This document shows, piece after piece, positions 1-8,956 of a stretch of DNA of 64,000 nt. The notes under the pieces were generated by a model that made no database searches, was not told the origin of the DNA, and saw nothing but the letters and a program-made list of their open reading frames with translations. The stretch spans positions 31,935-95,934 of the forward strand of contig MEQL01000052.1 of NCBI GenBank assembly GCA_001770205.1, written 5' to 3'. This stretch comes from Bdellovibrionales bacterium RIFOXYD12_FULL_39_22. Lineage in GTDB: Bacteria > Bdellovibrionota > Bacteriovoracia > Bacteriovoracales > Bacteriovoracaceae. The position numbers and the translations under genes were made by a program. Position 1 is the stretch's first letter. Each line of letters starts with the position of its first letter.

Positions 1-168
1 ACGATAAAAAGCAAGGCCCTCTTTTTTTTCTTCCATTTTTAAACGCTCAGAGGCCAAAGGCACTACTTCTAACTCTGGATAAGTAAGCTCATCTTTGGCA
101 TAAGATTTTGTTAGCAGCATTACCAAGCAAATTAGTGCAATATTAAAATAACGAATCTTGATTACCAT
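1..168 (-). CDS. Secreted protein, cut off at the window edge (N-terminus only)
   Basis: The minus strand starts with ATG at 168 behind a good GGAGG ribosome site and stays open for 56 codons to base 1, so the C-terminus is outside the window. The N-terminus has a short basic start (MVIKIRYF), a hydrophobic core and a likely signal-peptidase site after SYA, followed by charged residues (KDEL..). This is a classical Sec signal peptide, so the product is exported. The function cannot be told from 56 residues. It is divergent to the FecR-domain gene. Confidence 0.6.
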   Translation of the reverse strand, partial: MVIKIRYFNIALICLVMLLTKSYAKDELTYPELEVVPLASERLKMEEKKEGLAFYR

Positions 169-224
169 GGTGGCCTCCGAAAAAATTAGAGATAATAGCA
201 ATGATGTACTATGATAAATACTTT

Positions 225-253
225 TTGCTCAATTTTGCAATTTAAACTACACT
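225..253 (+). promoter_or_regulatory. Possible sigma-70-type promoter for the FecR-domain gene
   Basis: TTGCTC (225-230) and TACACT (248-253) are 17 bp apart and end about 37 bases before the ATG at 290. Both boxes are imperfect, so this is only a candidate. Confidence 0.3.
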
Positions 254-289
254 TAATCATCAAAATTAATTTCAACCACTGGGGGCACT

Positions 290-1363
290 ATGTCTAACCA
301 ATTTCTTTTTTTAATTTTATTTTTTGTTTCCATAATTTTACCGAAAACGTTATTGGCACAATCAACTGAACACGCCGGAACTATCGTAAAAGTTCAAGGT
401 ACTGTTGATGTGTACACCCACCCTAGCAAAAGTCCACAAGGAGTATCCCCTCGCATCCTTTATGATAATGAATATTACACCACAATTCCTGCCAAACTTG
501 GCCATAAGGTGGTAGCAGGAGACGTTATAAGAACTGGGAACGGAGCAAAAGCACGCATCGTTTATAAAAATGGAGATCAATTCAATGTAGGAGAAGGAAC
601 AGAATATCGCGTAACCGTTCTGCGCACCAACATAGAGGGAAAAGATAAGTCTGTTATAAATATGATGCGTGGCCAACTGCGGGCCATCATCTCCAAAGAA
701 GGGCCTAGGAACAACATGGAAGTAAAAACTCAAAACGCTTCTATGGGTGTAAGGGGTACCGATTTTTTTGTGGCCCAAAATGGAAATTTAGGGAAAGCAG
801 AAGTTTCAGTACTTAGAGGAGAAGTGGAAGTAAAAATAGCTCCTCCCAAAGTTGAAACAACAAAAAAAGAAACCACTTCGTCTTTGGCAAAAGCAGAAGT
901 AATCAGCGTTAAACCTGGTTTTTCGGCGCAATGGCAAGCTCCGGCCACTGAAGAAAAAAAATCAGACAACAACAAAGCAACTACTTCTGCTCCAGAACCA
1001 ATTAAGGCCAACACAATCGTTTTACAAAAAACAACACAAACTGATCTAATTAAAATACAGCAAAATTCGGTTATTCCGCAAACGCAAGTTACTGAAGAAA
1101 AAATGTCAGCAACAGTGGCCAAAGAAATGGCCATTTTAGAAAAGGCAGCGGTCGAAACAACCATGAAAGATATCAAAGCGCATGACCCACAACTTTACGC
1201 CAAACTAGAAAAAAATAATGTAAGTAGTGTCTCTGCAATAAATAGTGAAGTTGTAAAAGAAGTTTTTCAAGAAGCACCAAAAGCGCCTGGAAAACCAGGC
1301 GCTGCCGCTTTGAATGATTTGGATGAGGACGCATACGAAAAATATTTTGCCCCAGAAGAATAA
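290..1363 (+). CDS. Exported FecR-domain protein
   Basis: 357 aa with a Sec signal peptide (hydrophobic 5-23, cleavage after LLA). Residues about 28-185 look like a FecR domain: the GDVIRTGNGAKARI stretch, the VGEGTEYRV stretch, and MGVRGTDFFVA followed by a SVLRGEVEV strand are the family pattern. The C-terminal half is Ala/Lys/Glu/Thr-rich and probably extended. FecR-domain proteins of this stand-alone periplasmic kind (no anti-sigma TM layout, no sigma-factor neighbour) are common in Bdellovibrionota and have no firmly assigned role. A GGGGG ribosome site lies 7 bases before the ATG. A perfect 9-bp hairpin sits near the 3' end (1282-1303). Confidence 0.75.
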   Translation: MSNQFLFLILFFVSIILPKTLLAQSTEHAGTIVKVQGTVDVYTHPSKSPQGVSPRILYDNEYYTTIPAKLGHKVVAGDVIRTGNGAKARIVYKNGDQFNVGEGTEYRVTVLRTNIEGKDKSVINMMRGQLRAIISKEGPRNNMEVKTQNASMGVRGTDFFVAQNGNLGKAEVSVLRGEVEVKIAPPKVETTKKETTSSLAKAEVISVKPGFSAQWQAPATEEKKSDNNKATTSAPEPIKANTIVLQKTTQTDLIKIQQNSVIPQTQVTEEKMSATVAKEMAILEKAAVETTMKDIKAHDPQLYAKLEKNNVSSVSAINSEVVKEVFQEAPKAPGKPGAAALNDLDEDAYEKYFAPEE

Positions 1364-1382
1364 GCTTTCCTCTAGCTAGCAA

Positions 1383-1724
1383 CTATTTGCCACGTCCTCG
1401 ACCACTACCATCACAATTTCCACTGCCTTTGCCTTGTCTTTTCATTTTCATTTTCATTTTCTGTCCCTGTCCATCCATTTTTGCATTGGCCGGACGGCCA
1501 CGATATTTAGCACGATCTTCCGCACTCATTGCGGCAATCCGCACCTGCCATTCCGCTCGAAAGGCATCTCTTTGCTCTGATGTGGCATCCCTCAAAGTTC
1601 CACGAATAGCATTCAATTCTTCCACTGTTTTAGAACTGTAGTCATAATCTACGGCCATCACTGATAGCGATAGTAGTGACACAAATAATGTTGATACAAT
1701 TTTCTTTCCTAAACTGTTACTCAT
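1383..1724 (-). CDS. Small secreted basic protein, DUF1104-like
   Basis: 113 aa with a signal peptide (cleavage near VMA-VDYDY). The mature part has a short helical domain (DYSSKTVEELNAIRGTL, then EQRDAFRAEWQVRIAAMS) that resembles DUF1104-type proteins, usually recognised in Campylobacterota; this is a weak similarity from memory. The tail is very basic and low in complexity (KMKMKMKRQGKGSG, GRGRGK). The gene runs tail to tail with the FecR-domain gene, 19 bases apart. The ribosome site GGAGGT precedes the ATG. Function unknown. Confidence 0.6.
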   Translation of the reverse strand: MSNSLGKKIVSTLFVSLLSLSVMAVDYDYSSKTVEELNAIRGTLRDATSEQRDAFRAEWQVRIAAMSAEDRAKYRGRPANAKMDGQGQKMKMKMKRQGKGSGNCDGSGRGRGK

Positions 1725-1905
1725 AAAAAGACCTCCGTTGTTATGCCACCGCCTCTATTTTTTTTACTGCGCTGGCAGATCTGTTTTTCATACAAACTAA
1801 ACGCTCCAGAAGAGAAGATGGTTGCAAAAATCTTTTCGCCTTAAGTTTTATCAGTAAATTCATCCACTTATTTACGACTAAAACGCTCTACCTCTGAGCA
1901 TTTTT

Positions 1906-1934
1906 TTGACTCCTTAGATAAAAATGGTTCTAAT
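1906..1934 (+). promoter_or_regulatory. Sigma-70-type promoter of the 1955/3082 operon
   Basis: TTGACT (1906-1911), a 17-bp spacer and TCTAAT (1929-1934) match the consensus well. Transcription would begin near 1941, just ahead of the AAGGAG ribosome site of the gene at 1955, giving a very short leader. Confidence 0.55.
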
Positions 1935-1954
1935 GGAGTATAAAAGGAGAGCTC

Positions 1955-3085
1955 TTGATGAAAAATAGATTAGCGCTGTTACTACTGGCCACCTTTATAT
2001 TTTACCGGCCACTTCTTTATGCTACCGACTGGATTGCAAAGGCCCATATCTTTGTGCCAACTGCCGGACTCGTAGAGACAATTCTCCCTCCCAATTTGCA
2101 TAAAATATTTCCGGACAACAGTGAATCTTTAGATGGCACTCTAATCGCCCCCAGCGGTGATCAAGTTGACATATACTCCTATTTTATTGGTAACGCTGAA
2201 GAAAAAGAACTAATTTTAGAGGCCAGCGCAACAGCACCAAATGAGTCAGGGAAAGTGGCCATAACTTATGACATTCCAGATAATTTTCTATCCTATCGCT
2301 TTTCGCTACTAAATAATGGCGCGGCCGAACTTGATTCCCCAGGAATCATGGCAGAGGCCATTTTTCATGGCAACTGGATACCTATCAGTCTCAATCAAAA
2401 AGTAACCTCGGCATTCTACAAAAAAATTCGACTAACCTTCCCCTCTTCTACTACTAATGGCATGGAAAAAAAATTATCTGCTACCGGCAACTATGAGGGA
2501 GAGGATTTTTCCACAACAATGATTTCTCTACCTTTATCTGGAGATAATGGCGAGATTGGCAATACCATGGCCATATTTCCAGGAAGCGGTCTGATCATTG
2601 AAAAATTAATAGTGGGGCTAAGTGAAAAGTTTGCTGGACAATGGTATCTTCCTCAATTCGCTCTGTCTGGTAATGCTGATGGAGATCAATTTGAAATTCC
2701 CCTGGACAAAATTTTAAATTTCACCACTCTTATTATTAAACTCAGAGCTACAGATGAAAGGCCCTATGAAATCACCAGTATTCAGGCCAAATGCAAATTA
2801 AAAAAAATTGCCTTTCTCGCACAAACTGGTGGTGATTATATCTTTACCGTAGGCAGTGGACAGCAAATTAAATCCTCGCCCTTGCCTGTTAGCGCTACTG
2901 ATAACCAAAATCTTCCAATAAAACAGATTCTCGGTCTAACTGATATTATAAAAAATCCCGCGCTTGATAATGATAAAAAAACAGCTAGCGGATACTCCAA
3001 ACTCGTAATATATTTAATTGTTACTTTTTTTGTCATAATGGTTGGCACATTGCTGGCCCGTTTTTTTTGGGCAATGAAAAAGTGA
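1955..3085 (+). CDS. Exported, C-terminally membrane-anchored protein of unknown function
   Basis: 376 aa. The N-terminus is a signal peptide (hydrophobic 5-20, cleavage near YAT). The body is predicted extracytoplasmic and beta-rich with few cysteines, and residues about 348-370 form one transmembrane helix followed by a short basic tail (RFFWAMKK), so the protein is anchored facing the periplasm. I do not recognise the family. The stop codon overlaps the start of the PAP2 gene by four bases (GTGA), so the two are translationally coupled and the protein may act with that lipid phosphatase. The promoter and AAGGAG site are directly upstream. Confidence 0.65.
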   Translation: MMKNRLALLLLATFIFYRPLLYATDWIAKAHIFVPTAGLVETILPPNLHKIFPDNSESLDGTLIAPSGDQVDIYSYFIGNAEEKELILEASATAPNESGKVAITYDIPDNFLSYRFSLLNNGAAELDSPGIMAEAIFHGNWIPISLNQKVTSAFYKKIRLTFPSSTTNGMEKKLSATGNYEGEDFSTTMISLPLSGDNGEIGNTMAIFPGSGLIIEKLIVGLSEKFAGQWYLPQFALSGNADGDQFEIPLDKILNFTTLIIKLRATDERPYEITSIQAKCKLKKIAFLAQTGGDYIFTVGSGQQIKSSPLPVSATDNQNLPIKQILGLTDIIKNPALDNDKKTASGYSKLVIYLIVTFFVIMVGTLLARFFWAMKK

Positions 3086-3942
3086 AGAAAGAGTCGTCGC
3101 TCATCGTAATATATAATTTGGCCATATTTTTACTGGCCCTAATTTATTTTAAAGTTTTTGTTTATCTGTACTTTGTCCCGATTGCCATCTTTTCTACTAT
3201 TTTTTTTCTCCACCCTAAAATAATAAAACAATCACCCTCTATTCAACTTCTTGTCCAAATGGCCATGCTTTTCATTCTCGTTACAAACGACTACTATTTG
3301 GTTGGCCTGATCGATAAGCTAAGTGGTGGCCTCCCTAGACTAGATCACTTCTTTGCTAATTTCGATAGCTGGCTATTTGGAGATCAATTTTCAATCCTTT
3401 TCGAGCAGCTACTTGCTAATCTTGGAAATCTTCTTTCCAAACTACTCAATGACTTACTTATAACCGTATATGTCTCTTACTTCCTGAATGCCTTTATTGT
3501 CGGAACAATCTGTTATCAATTTGCAGGCCTTGATCAGGCCAAAACTTTCTTTTTTTCGCTAATGCTTTTTTATATGATCAATTTTTTACTCTACCTATTG
3601 GTTCCAGTAACTGGCCCACAATTTTTTCTATCTGAAAGCTACCAAAACCAGCCACTTTTTTCCGCTTGGGGTAGACTCCTTTACTCTTGGGTTCGCGAAG
3701 GCCAGACAACTTTCATTGATGGATTTCCTAGTGGCCATTTTGGAGTAACCTTTTTACTTACCATCTGGTTGTTTAACTTAGGGCATCGAACAAAATATCT
3801 TTTTCTGGCCATCTCTTTACTTATGGCCGGAGCAACTATGGCATTACGCTTCCATTACTCACTTGATCTTCTGGCCGCAGTTCCACTTGCAGCTATAAGC
3901 TTCTATCTTGGAAAGCGCTTTAAGACACTGTCAATTATTTAG
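3082..3942 (+). CDS. PAP2-superfamily membrane phosphatase
   Basis: About 286 aa with at least six hydrophobic segments. Two PAP2 signatures are visible in the C-terminal part: PSGH (in FIDGFPSGHFGVTF) and RFHYSLD, which supply the catalytic histidines and the aspartate of type-2 phosphatidic acid phosphatases. The N-terminal membrane region and the FDSWLFGDQF stretch resemble the subgroup related to inositol phosphoryl transferases. Likely reaction: removal of phosphate from, or exchange on, a lipid phosphate at the periplasmic face. I chose GTG at 3082 because it overlaps the upstream stop as GTGA; a TTG at 3067 would add five residues. Confidence 0.75.
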   Translation: MKKESSLIVIYNLAIFLLALIYFKVFVYLYFVPIAIFSTIFFLHPKIIKQSPSIQLLVQMAMLFILVTNDYYLVGLIDKLSGGLPRLDHFFANFDSWLFGDQFSILFEQLLANLGNLLSKLLNDLLITVYVSYFLNAFIVGTICYQFAGLDQAKTFFFSLMLFYMINFLLYLLVPVTGPQFFLSESYQNQPLFSAWGRLLYSWVREGQTTFIDGFPSGHFGVTFLLTIWLFNLGHRTKYLFLAISLLMAGATMALRFHYSLDLLAAVPLAAISFYLGKRFKTLSII

Positions 3943-4061
3943 ACGGCCCAATAGTTTATATACAGTCAGGAAACAAAAACAACACAGTTAAAGCATAAAA
4001 TCTTGGCAAACAAGTTGCAATGTATTGGCCAGGAGCTTTACAATTTTTTAGGGAGACAAAT

Positions 4062-4613
4062 ATGTTTACAAAAACCTCGATACCGCTTCTATTAATTACT
4101 CTAACCACTATGCTTCTTTCTTGTGGCCAGCCTCTTAATAAGATCAAATTGGATAAAAAACAGCAGGTCTCCAACAGTCAATCTGATGCTGGCCTGTTGC
4201 CCGCAGTTGCAGATTCAAGCTTTGATCCTTTTGATGCAACGGTTGCCTTAAACTACGAAGGTAAGTATTACGGCTTCAATGCCTATAAGGGTGAAGATGA
4301 AATCTTCAAGCGCTGGGCCGATCAAGACAAACCATCGAATATAGTTACCGCGGCAACTTCTTACTGTGGAGATCTATCGAGTGATATTGTGGGCCCCTTA
4401 AGTGATACCAGTATAATCCGCTTTGATGCCAACGAAGTCGTGATGTTTCGTGAGACGGCCGGAACTCCCCAATACTGCTATGACAGTATTGGCTATGATA
4501 CTTTCATGTCAATCATCATCTCTATTGGCGATGGAATCTTCTCTCTTCGCTGGTCACAACTAATAGAAGGGCCAACCCCAAGCACAAATGTAGAAGAAAG
4601 CACATGGATCTAG
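4062..4613 (+). CDS. Lipoprotein of unknown function
   Basis: 183 aa from ATG 4062, which has the ribosome site GGGAG 7 bases ahead; the reading frame is open further upstream (4020) without a better start. The N-terminus is a lipoprotein signal with lipobox LLSC at Cys18. The mature part is acidic, with Cys residues (SYCGDLSS, QYCYDSIGYD) that could form a disulfide. No family recognised. It stands alone between the PAP2 gene and the convergent DTW gene. Confidence 0.6.
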   Translation: MFTKTSIPLLLITLTTMLLSCGQPLNKIKLDKKQQVSNSQSDAGLLPAVADSSFDPFDATVALNYEGKYYGFNAYKGEDEIFKRWADQDKPSNIVTAATSYCGDLSSDIVGPLSDTSIIRFDANEVVMFRETAGTPQYCYDSIGYDTFMSIIISIGDGIFSLRWSQLIEGPTPSTNVEESTWI

Positions 4614-4691
4614 ACAAAACAAAATGTCTAAAATTCTTGTCATAAAAAAGGCCAATTTTTTAAAATTATCTTCCGACGATTTTATCAAGCT

Positions 4692-5315
4692 CTATTGCCA
4701 AGGCCGTTGATCACCCGAGCGGGCCAACAACACACGCGCCACCATAATATCAAGTGCTTTTTCTAAATGTTTTTGAATGGTCTGGCCTTCAATAATTCCC
4801 AACATCCTAGCAATCGCTTCCAGGGTACAAACTGCCTCTGGATAAGGTTCGGTACGTAAACGATATGCCGACAATGCTCCGCCTGGCGGCAATTTTACAG
4901 CAGGGAGAGAACGAAAAATCTCCTCTCGCTTTTTCATTTTAAATGCCTGCCGCCAACTTCCATCTGGAACAATTATCTGATACGGCCCGGGATTTTTTTG
5001 TAAGAAATTAGCATTAACTTCTTCAGCGTCTTGATAAGGAAAAAGAAATAATTGTCTATATCCAGGAAGCATTAGACTACTTAACGCCAACTCGTTACTA
5101 CCTTTTTGTTCTCCCCTCAAGCGTATTTCCGAATTGGAAAGAAGAAGATGGGCCAATCTCGCAGTATTATTTGATAAATTTGCCTCTCGCGCATGCATAA
5201 TTATGGAAATACGCACCGAGGATGACATCGGAAGTAAATACTCACAAAAGCAAAAGCGATAATTAACCTGACAACGTTTGCAACGATCAGAAGTGGAAGA
5301 GCGACGCTTACTCAT
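4692..5315 (-). CDS. DTW-domain tRNA aminocarboxypropyltransferase (TapT-like)
   Basis: 207 aa from ATG 5315; an upstream TTG at 5348 is less likely. The N-terminus has the zinc-type cysteines CKRCQVNYRFCFC. The core shows the family block with VPDGSW (the DTW motif, here DGSW) followed by RQAFKMKKR, then RLRTEPYPEAVCTLEAIA. DTW proteins transfer the 3-amino-3-carboxypropyl group of S-adenosylmethionine to uridine in tRNA (acp3U). It is a single-copy housekeeping type gene, divergent from sthA. Confidence 0.8.
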   Translation of the reverse strand: MSKRRSSTSDRCKRCQVNYRFCFCEYLLPMSSSVRISIIMHAREANLSNNTARLAHLLLSNSEIRLRGEQKGSNELALSSLMLPGYRQLFLFPYQDAEEVNANFLQKNPGPYQIIVPDGSWRQAFKMKKREEIFRSLPAVKLPPGGALSAYRLRTEPYPEAVCTLEAIARMLGIIEGQTIQKHLEKALDIMVARVLLARSGDQRPWQ

Positions 5316-5392
5316 AATATTTCCCAAAAGTTGACTATCGTATATCAATCTGCAGACTGGCCGACCACTAAATTTTGGTGGTATTATTAGCT

Positions 5393-6787
5393 ATGGACAA
5401 TAATAAATTTGATGCAATAGTTATTGGCAGTGGCCCAGCAGGAGAAGGTGCGGCGATGAAAATCGCCAAGGCCGGGAAAAAAGTTGCTATTATTGAAAAA
5501 TTTCACACCATTGGTGGCTGCTCTGCCCACTTTGGAACCATTCCCAGCAAAGTTTTGCGACAATCCATCCAAGAAATTACGGCCATAAAAAATAATCCGC
5601 TTTTTCAAAATTTAAAACTAGCAGATAATCTCAATATATCCTATCCACAATTGTTGCAACGATCTCATGATGTGATTGCCGAACAAGTTAAAATGCGCAT
5701 TGGTTTTTATAAACGTAACAACATTAAAATAATTCATGGACACGCTAAGTTTTTAGACACAAATACCATCGAAATTGTTAGTAACGATGGAATTGGCCAA
5801 ACCAGTTCCTATCAGGCAAATGCTTTTTTTATTGCCACTGGCTCGGCCCCATACCATCCTCCCAATGTTGATTTTAGCAATTCACAAATTTTAGATAGCA
5901 ACACCATTTTAAATCTTTCTGCTACTCCCAAATCACTTACCATTTACGGAGCAGGAGTAATTGGCTGTGAATACGCCTCCTTTTTTCAAATGCTGGGTGT
6001 CAGTGTAAACCTTATTAATACACAGTCACGCCTTTTGAATTTTCTTGATGATGAAATAACCGATGCCTTAGGCTACCATCTCCGAGAGCAAGGGGTAACT
6101 ATCTATCACAACGAAACTTACGATAAAGTAGATGCTAAAAATGGCCAAGTTACAGTTACCCTCAAATCTGGAAAAAGCATTCGCTCGGAATATCTTCTCT
6201 GGGCCAATGGCCGCGCTGGCAATACTCAAAATTTAGGACTGGCAAACATTTCGCTGGTAACAAACAACCGAATGCAGTTAGATGTTAATGAGTTTTATCA
6301 AACCACTATTCCAACCATCTACGCTATAGGTGATGTTATTGGACATCCAAGTCTGGCCAGTGCCTCCTTTGATCAGGGCCGTTTTGCCGCAACTCATTTC
6401 GTAGAAGGTAGTTGCCAATATAAACTCAACCTAATTCCTACCGGGATCTATACTGCCCCAGAAATTAGCTCTATCGGAAAAACCGAACGAGAATTGACAT
6501 CAGAAAAAATACCTTACGAGATTGGCCACTCTACTTTTAAAAATCTCACTCGTGCTCAAATAATTGGCACCGAAACAGGTATTTTAAAAATTCTTTTTCA
6601 TCGTGAAAACTTGCAAATACTAGGGGTGCATTGTTTTGGATTAAATGCGGCCGAAATTATTCATATTGGCCAAGTAGCAATGGCCCAAGGAGCAGATATA
6701 AATTCTCTTATTAATACCACCTTCAACTATCCAACAATGGCCGAAGCATATCGCATCGCTGCACTTAATGGCATCAACCGTCTATAG
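5393..6787 (+). CDS. sthA: Soluble pyridine nucleotide transhydrogenase (SthA)
   Basis: 464 aa from ATG 5393. FAD-binding Rossmann motif [12 protein letters not shown] at the start, then [13 protein letters not shown], where SthA has GGCTHWGTIPSK. Like SthA, and unlike lipoamide dehydrogenase, it lacks the second redox-active cysteine. NAD(P)-binding motif [13 protein letters not shown], then AIGDVIG and a C-terminal dimerisation domain ending [17 protein letters not shown], all as in E. coli SthA. It is a cytoplasmic flavoprotein that equilibrates NADPH with NAD+. A GTG-started frame begins 18 bases upstream but the ATG fits better. Followed after 12 bases by the U32 gene. Confidence 0.92.
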   Translation: MDNNKFDAIVIGSGPAGEGAAMKIAKAGKKVAIIEKFHTIGGCSAHFGTIPSKVLRQSIQEITAIKNNPLFQNLKLADNLNISYPQLLQRSHDVIAEQVKMRIGFYKRNNIKIIHGHAKFLDTNTIEIVSNDGIGQTSSYQANAFFIATGSAPYHPPNVDFSNSQILDSNTILNLSATPKSLTIYGAGVIGCEYASFFQMLGVSVNLINTQSRLLNFLDDEITDALGYHLREQGVTIYHNETYDKVDAKNGQVTVTLKSGKSIRSEYLLWANGRAGNTQNLGLANISLVTNNRMQLDVNEFYQTTIPTIYAIGDVIGHPSLASASFDQGRFAATHFVEGSCQYKLNLIPTGIYTAPEISSIGKTERELTSEKIPYEIGHSTFKNLTRAQIIGTETGILKILFHRENLQILGVHCFGLNAAEIIHIGQVAMAQGADINSLINTTFNYPTMAEAYRIAALNGINRL

Positions 6788-6799
6788 GATAAAATTGTA

Positions 6800-8947
6800 A
6801 TGGCCCTCTCAAAAAAAACTTCCTCGGAACTTCTGGCACCTGCCGGAGACTTTCAGGCGGCGCTGACCGCTCTCTCTGCCAGGGCAGATGCTATTTATTT
6901 GGGCCTTAAAAACTTTTCGGCCAGAAAATCTGCCGCCAATTTTTCATTCCAGGAACTACAACGACTAAAAACAAAGACCTCGGCCAGTGGACAGAAAATC
7001 TACGTGACATTAAACACTATTATCAAAGAGGATGAATTCGAAGAACTATTCCAAACACTATCAACGCTTTCCGCAATCAAAGTTGATGCTGTCATTATTC
7101 AGGATATAGGTCTTCTCTATTTTATTAAAAAATATTTCCCGCAAATGGCAGTCCATGCCTCTACTCAGATGGCCATACACAACAGCGCAGGACTGGCCAT
7201 GGCCTATGAATTAGGAATTAACCGCGTAGTTTTATCTCGCGAACTATCTTTTAATGATATTGGCCAGCTACGAAAAGAGCATCCCAAAATGGAGCTAGAG
7301 GTTTTTATCCATGGGGCCCTTTGCTACTCTTTTTCGGGAATGTGCCTGGCCTCGGGGTTATTACTTAATCGTTCTGGAAATCGCGGACGCTGCGCCCAGC
7401 TTTGTCGCAACTATTTTGAACACGACAATAACTATAAATTTTTTTTCTCCTGCAACGATCTGCATTTTGGCAAGGCCATTTTAAAACTGCAAGACATTGG
7501 GATTAATTCCTTTAAAATTGAAGGACGAATGAAACCTAAGGAGTATATCCAAACCACACTGGAGCTATACCGTGCAATCTTAGATAACCCCTCCCTAACA
7601 CCTGCAGAATACGAACAACTACTTCAAAAACAGTCTCTAACTTTTTCGCGAAAAAAAACCTTGGCCTATTTTCATAATAATCAAGGCAATGAGTTAATTA
7701 ACAATACAAATTCTGGCCATCAAGGAATTGTTTTGGGCAGTGTAAGCAAAGTTGAAGGCAAAAATATTTCCATCAAGCTGATAAATGATTTGCATAAAAA
7801 CGATCTGATGCTTTTTTTAAAAAATGGTATCAACAAAGTGCGCTTCGTGGCATTTTCTTTGCGCAATGTCAGTGGAAGGCCAGTAGATTTTGTTCCGGCC
7901 GGAGCTACCGCCATTACCTCCACCCAAAATTATGACACTCCTACTATCGGCACAGAGATCTTGCTAATTGATCATCCGGCCAATGCCATTCCCGATATCG
8001 ATCACAAGAAGATCCTACCAACTCCCATAGATATCAACTGCGAAATCATTGCCTCAGATAGTGATCTAAGCTTTGAAATAAATTCAACACCCAAATTACG
8101 CTACAAGTTCGACCTGCCCATGGAACCGGCCAGGGGAGAAAGTGATTTTTGCCAAATTCTTCAAGGTCACTTCGACGAGCATGGTGATTCACTCTACAAA
8201 ATAGTGATCAAAAAATTTTTAAATCGCTCCAATTTGGTAGCATTGTTTGCTCGGCCTTCTGCCATTAAAAAGATCAAAAACGAACTCTATCACCAAATCG
8301 CTAGCGATATTGCCGATTATCAAATAAAACGCCTATCGCCTATCGACATTAAACTTTCACCACTGACAGAAAATTTGACAACCTTTTTACAAACAAGGAA
8401 AAATCTCAATCCCCCAGCAAAAAATCTCCCGTTTGCCTCTCTTGATGATCTCCAAACGAATAACCTCACCAACTATGAACACACCACTTTTATCCCTCTA
8501 CTGCCCATACTGCTTGATGAGGTAATATACTTTGAAGAACTTGAGCGTCTAATCAAAAAAAATAGTACTCAACATTTTTGCCTTGGCATCAACAACCTCT
8601 CTCATCTACATCTAGTAAAAAAACTAAACAATACTAGCTTCTTTATAGACTTTTATTTCTATGTGGCAAATACCTACACCATTGCCCAATTAATCAATTT
8701 TATCCCCACCCCAATTTTTGTATACGCATGGGCGGAAGAGAAATCTTGGTCTAAGCAACTAATCGAAATAAAGGACAAACAATCATTGCCTCTTTTTATT
8801 TCTCAAGGATGTTATCATAAACATAATATGGAAAATGGACACTGTCCGCACCAATGCCCGAAAAACTTTAACTACTCTTTAACTAATGGTAAAAAAAAAT
8901 ACCAAGTAATTATCAGCGATTGTCTAACCTACCTATTTGCTAATTAG
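6800..8947 (+). CDS. U32-family protein, probably RlhA-like 23S rRNA C2501 hydroxylase
   Basis: 715 aa. The N-terminal half is a complete U32 domain: ELLAPAGDFQAALTAL at the start, DAVIIQDIGLLYF, HASTQMAIHN, and the iron-sulfur cysteine cluster in FIHGALCYSFSGMC and NRGRCAQLCR, followed by FKIEGRMKPKEYI. The long second half is the size expected of the RlhA (YdcP) subgroup rather than the shorter TrhP or UbiU/UbiV types, but it is about 60 residues longer than E. coli RlhA and has an extra Cys/His-rich segment near the end (GCYHKHN, GHCPHQCP). Probable role: 5-hydroxylation of C2501 in 23S rRNA. It is 12 bases behind sthA, likely one operon. Confidence 0.75.
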   Translation: MALSKKTSSELLAPAGDFQAALTALSARADAIYLGLKNFSARKSAANFSFQELQRLKTKTSASGQKIYVTLNTIIKEDEFEELFQTLSTLSAIKVDAVIIQDIGLLYFIKKYFPQMAVHASTQMAIHNSAGLAMAYELGINRVVLSRELSFNDIGQLRKEHPKMELEVFIHGALCYSFSGMCLASGLLLNRSGNRGRCAQLCRNYFEHDNNYKFFFSCNDLHFGKAILKLQDIGINSFKIEGRMKPKEYIQTTLELYRAILDNPSLTPAEYEQLLQKQSLTFSRKKTLAYFHNNQGNELINNTNSGHQGIVLGSVSKVEGKNISIKLINDLHKNDLMLFLKNGINKVRFVAFSLRNVSGRPVDFVPAGATAITSTQNYDTPTIGTEILLIDHPANAIPDIDHKKILPTPIDINCEIIASDSDLSFEINSTPKLRYKFDLPMEPARGESDFCQILQGHFDEHGDSLYKIVIKKFLNRSNLVALFARPSAIKKIKNELYHQIASDIADYQIKRLSPIDIKLSPLTENLTTFLQTRKNLNPPAKNLPFASLDDLQTNNLTNYEHTTFIPLLPILLDEVIYFEELERLIKKNSTQHFCLGINNLSHLHLVKKLNNTSFFIDFYFYVANTYTIAQLINFIPTPIFVYAWAEEKSWSKQLIEIKDKQSLPLFISQGCYHKHNMENGHCPHQCPKNFNYSLTNGKKKYQVIISDCLTYLFAN

Positions 8948-8956
8948 AAAGTGAAG

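Noticed and set aside
1383..1641. Plus-strand open frame (MPRPRPLPSQ...) opposite the small basic protein
   Set aside because: The minus-strand frame has a signal peptide and ribosome site; the plus frame is a mirror of the low-complexity tail.
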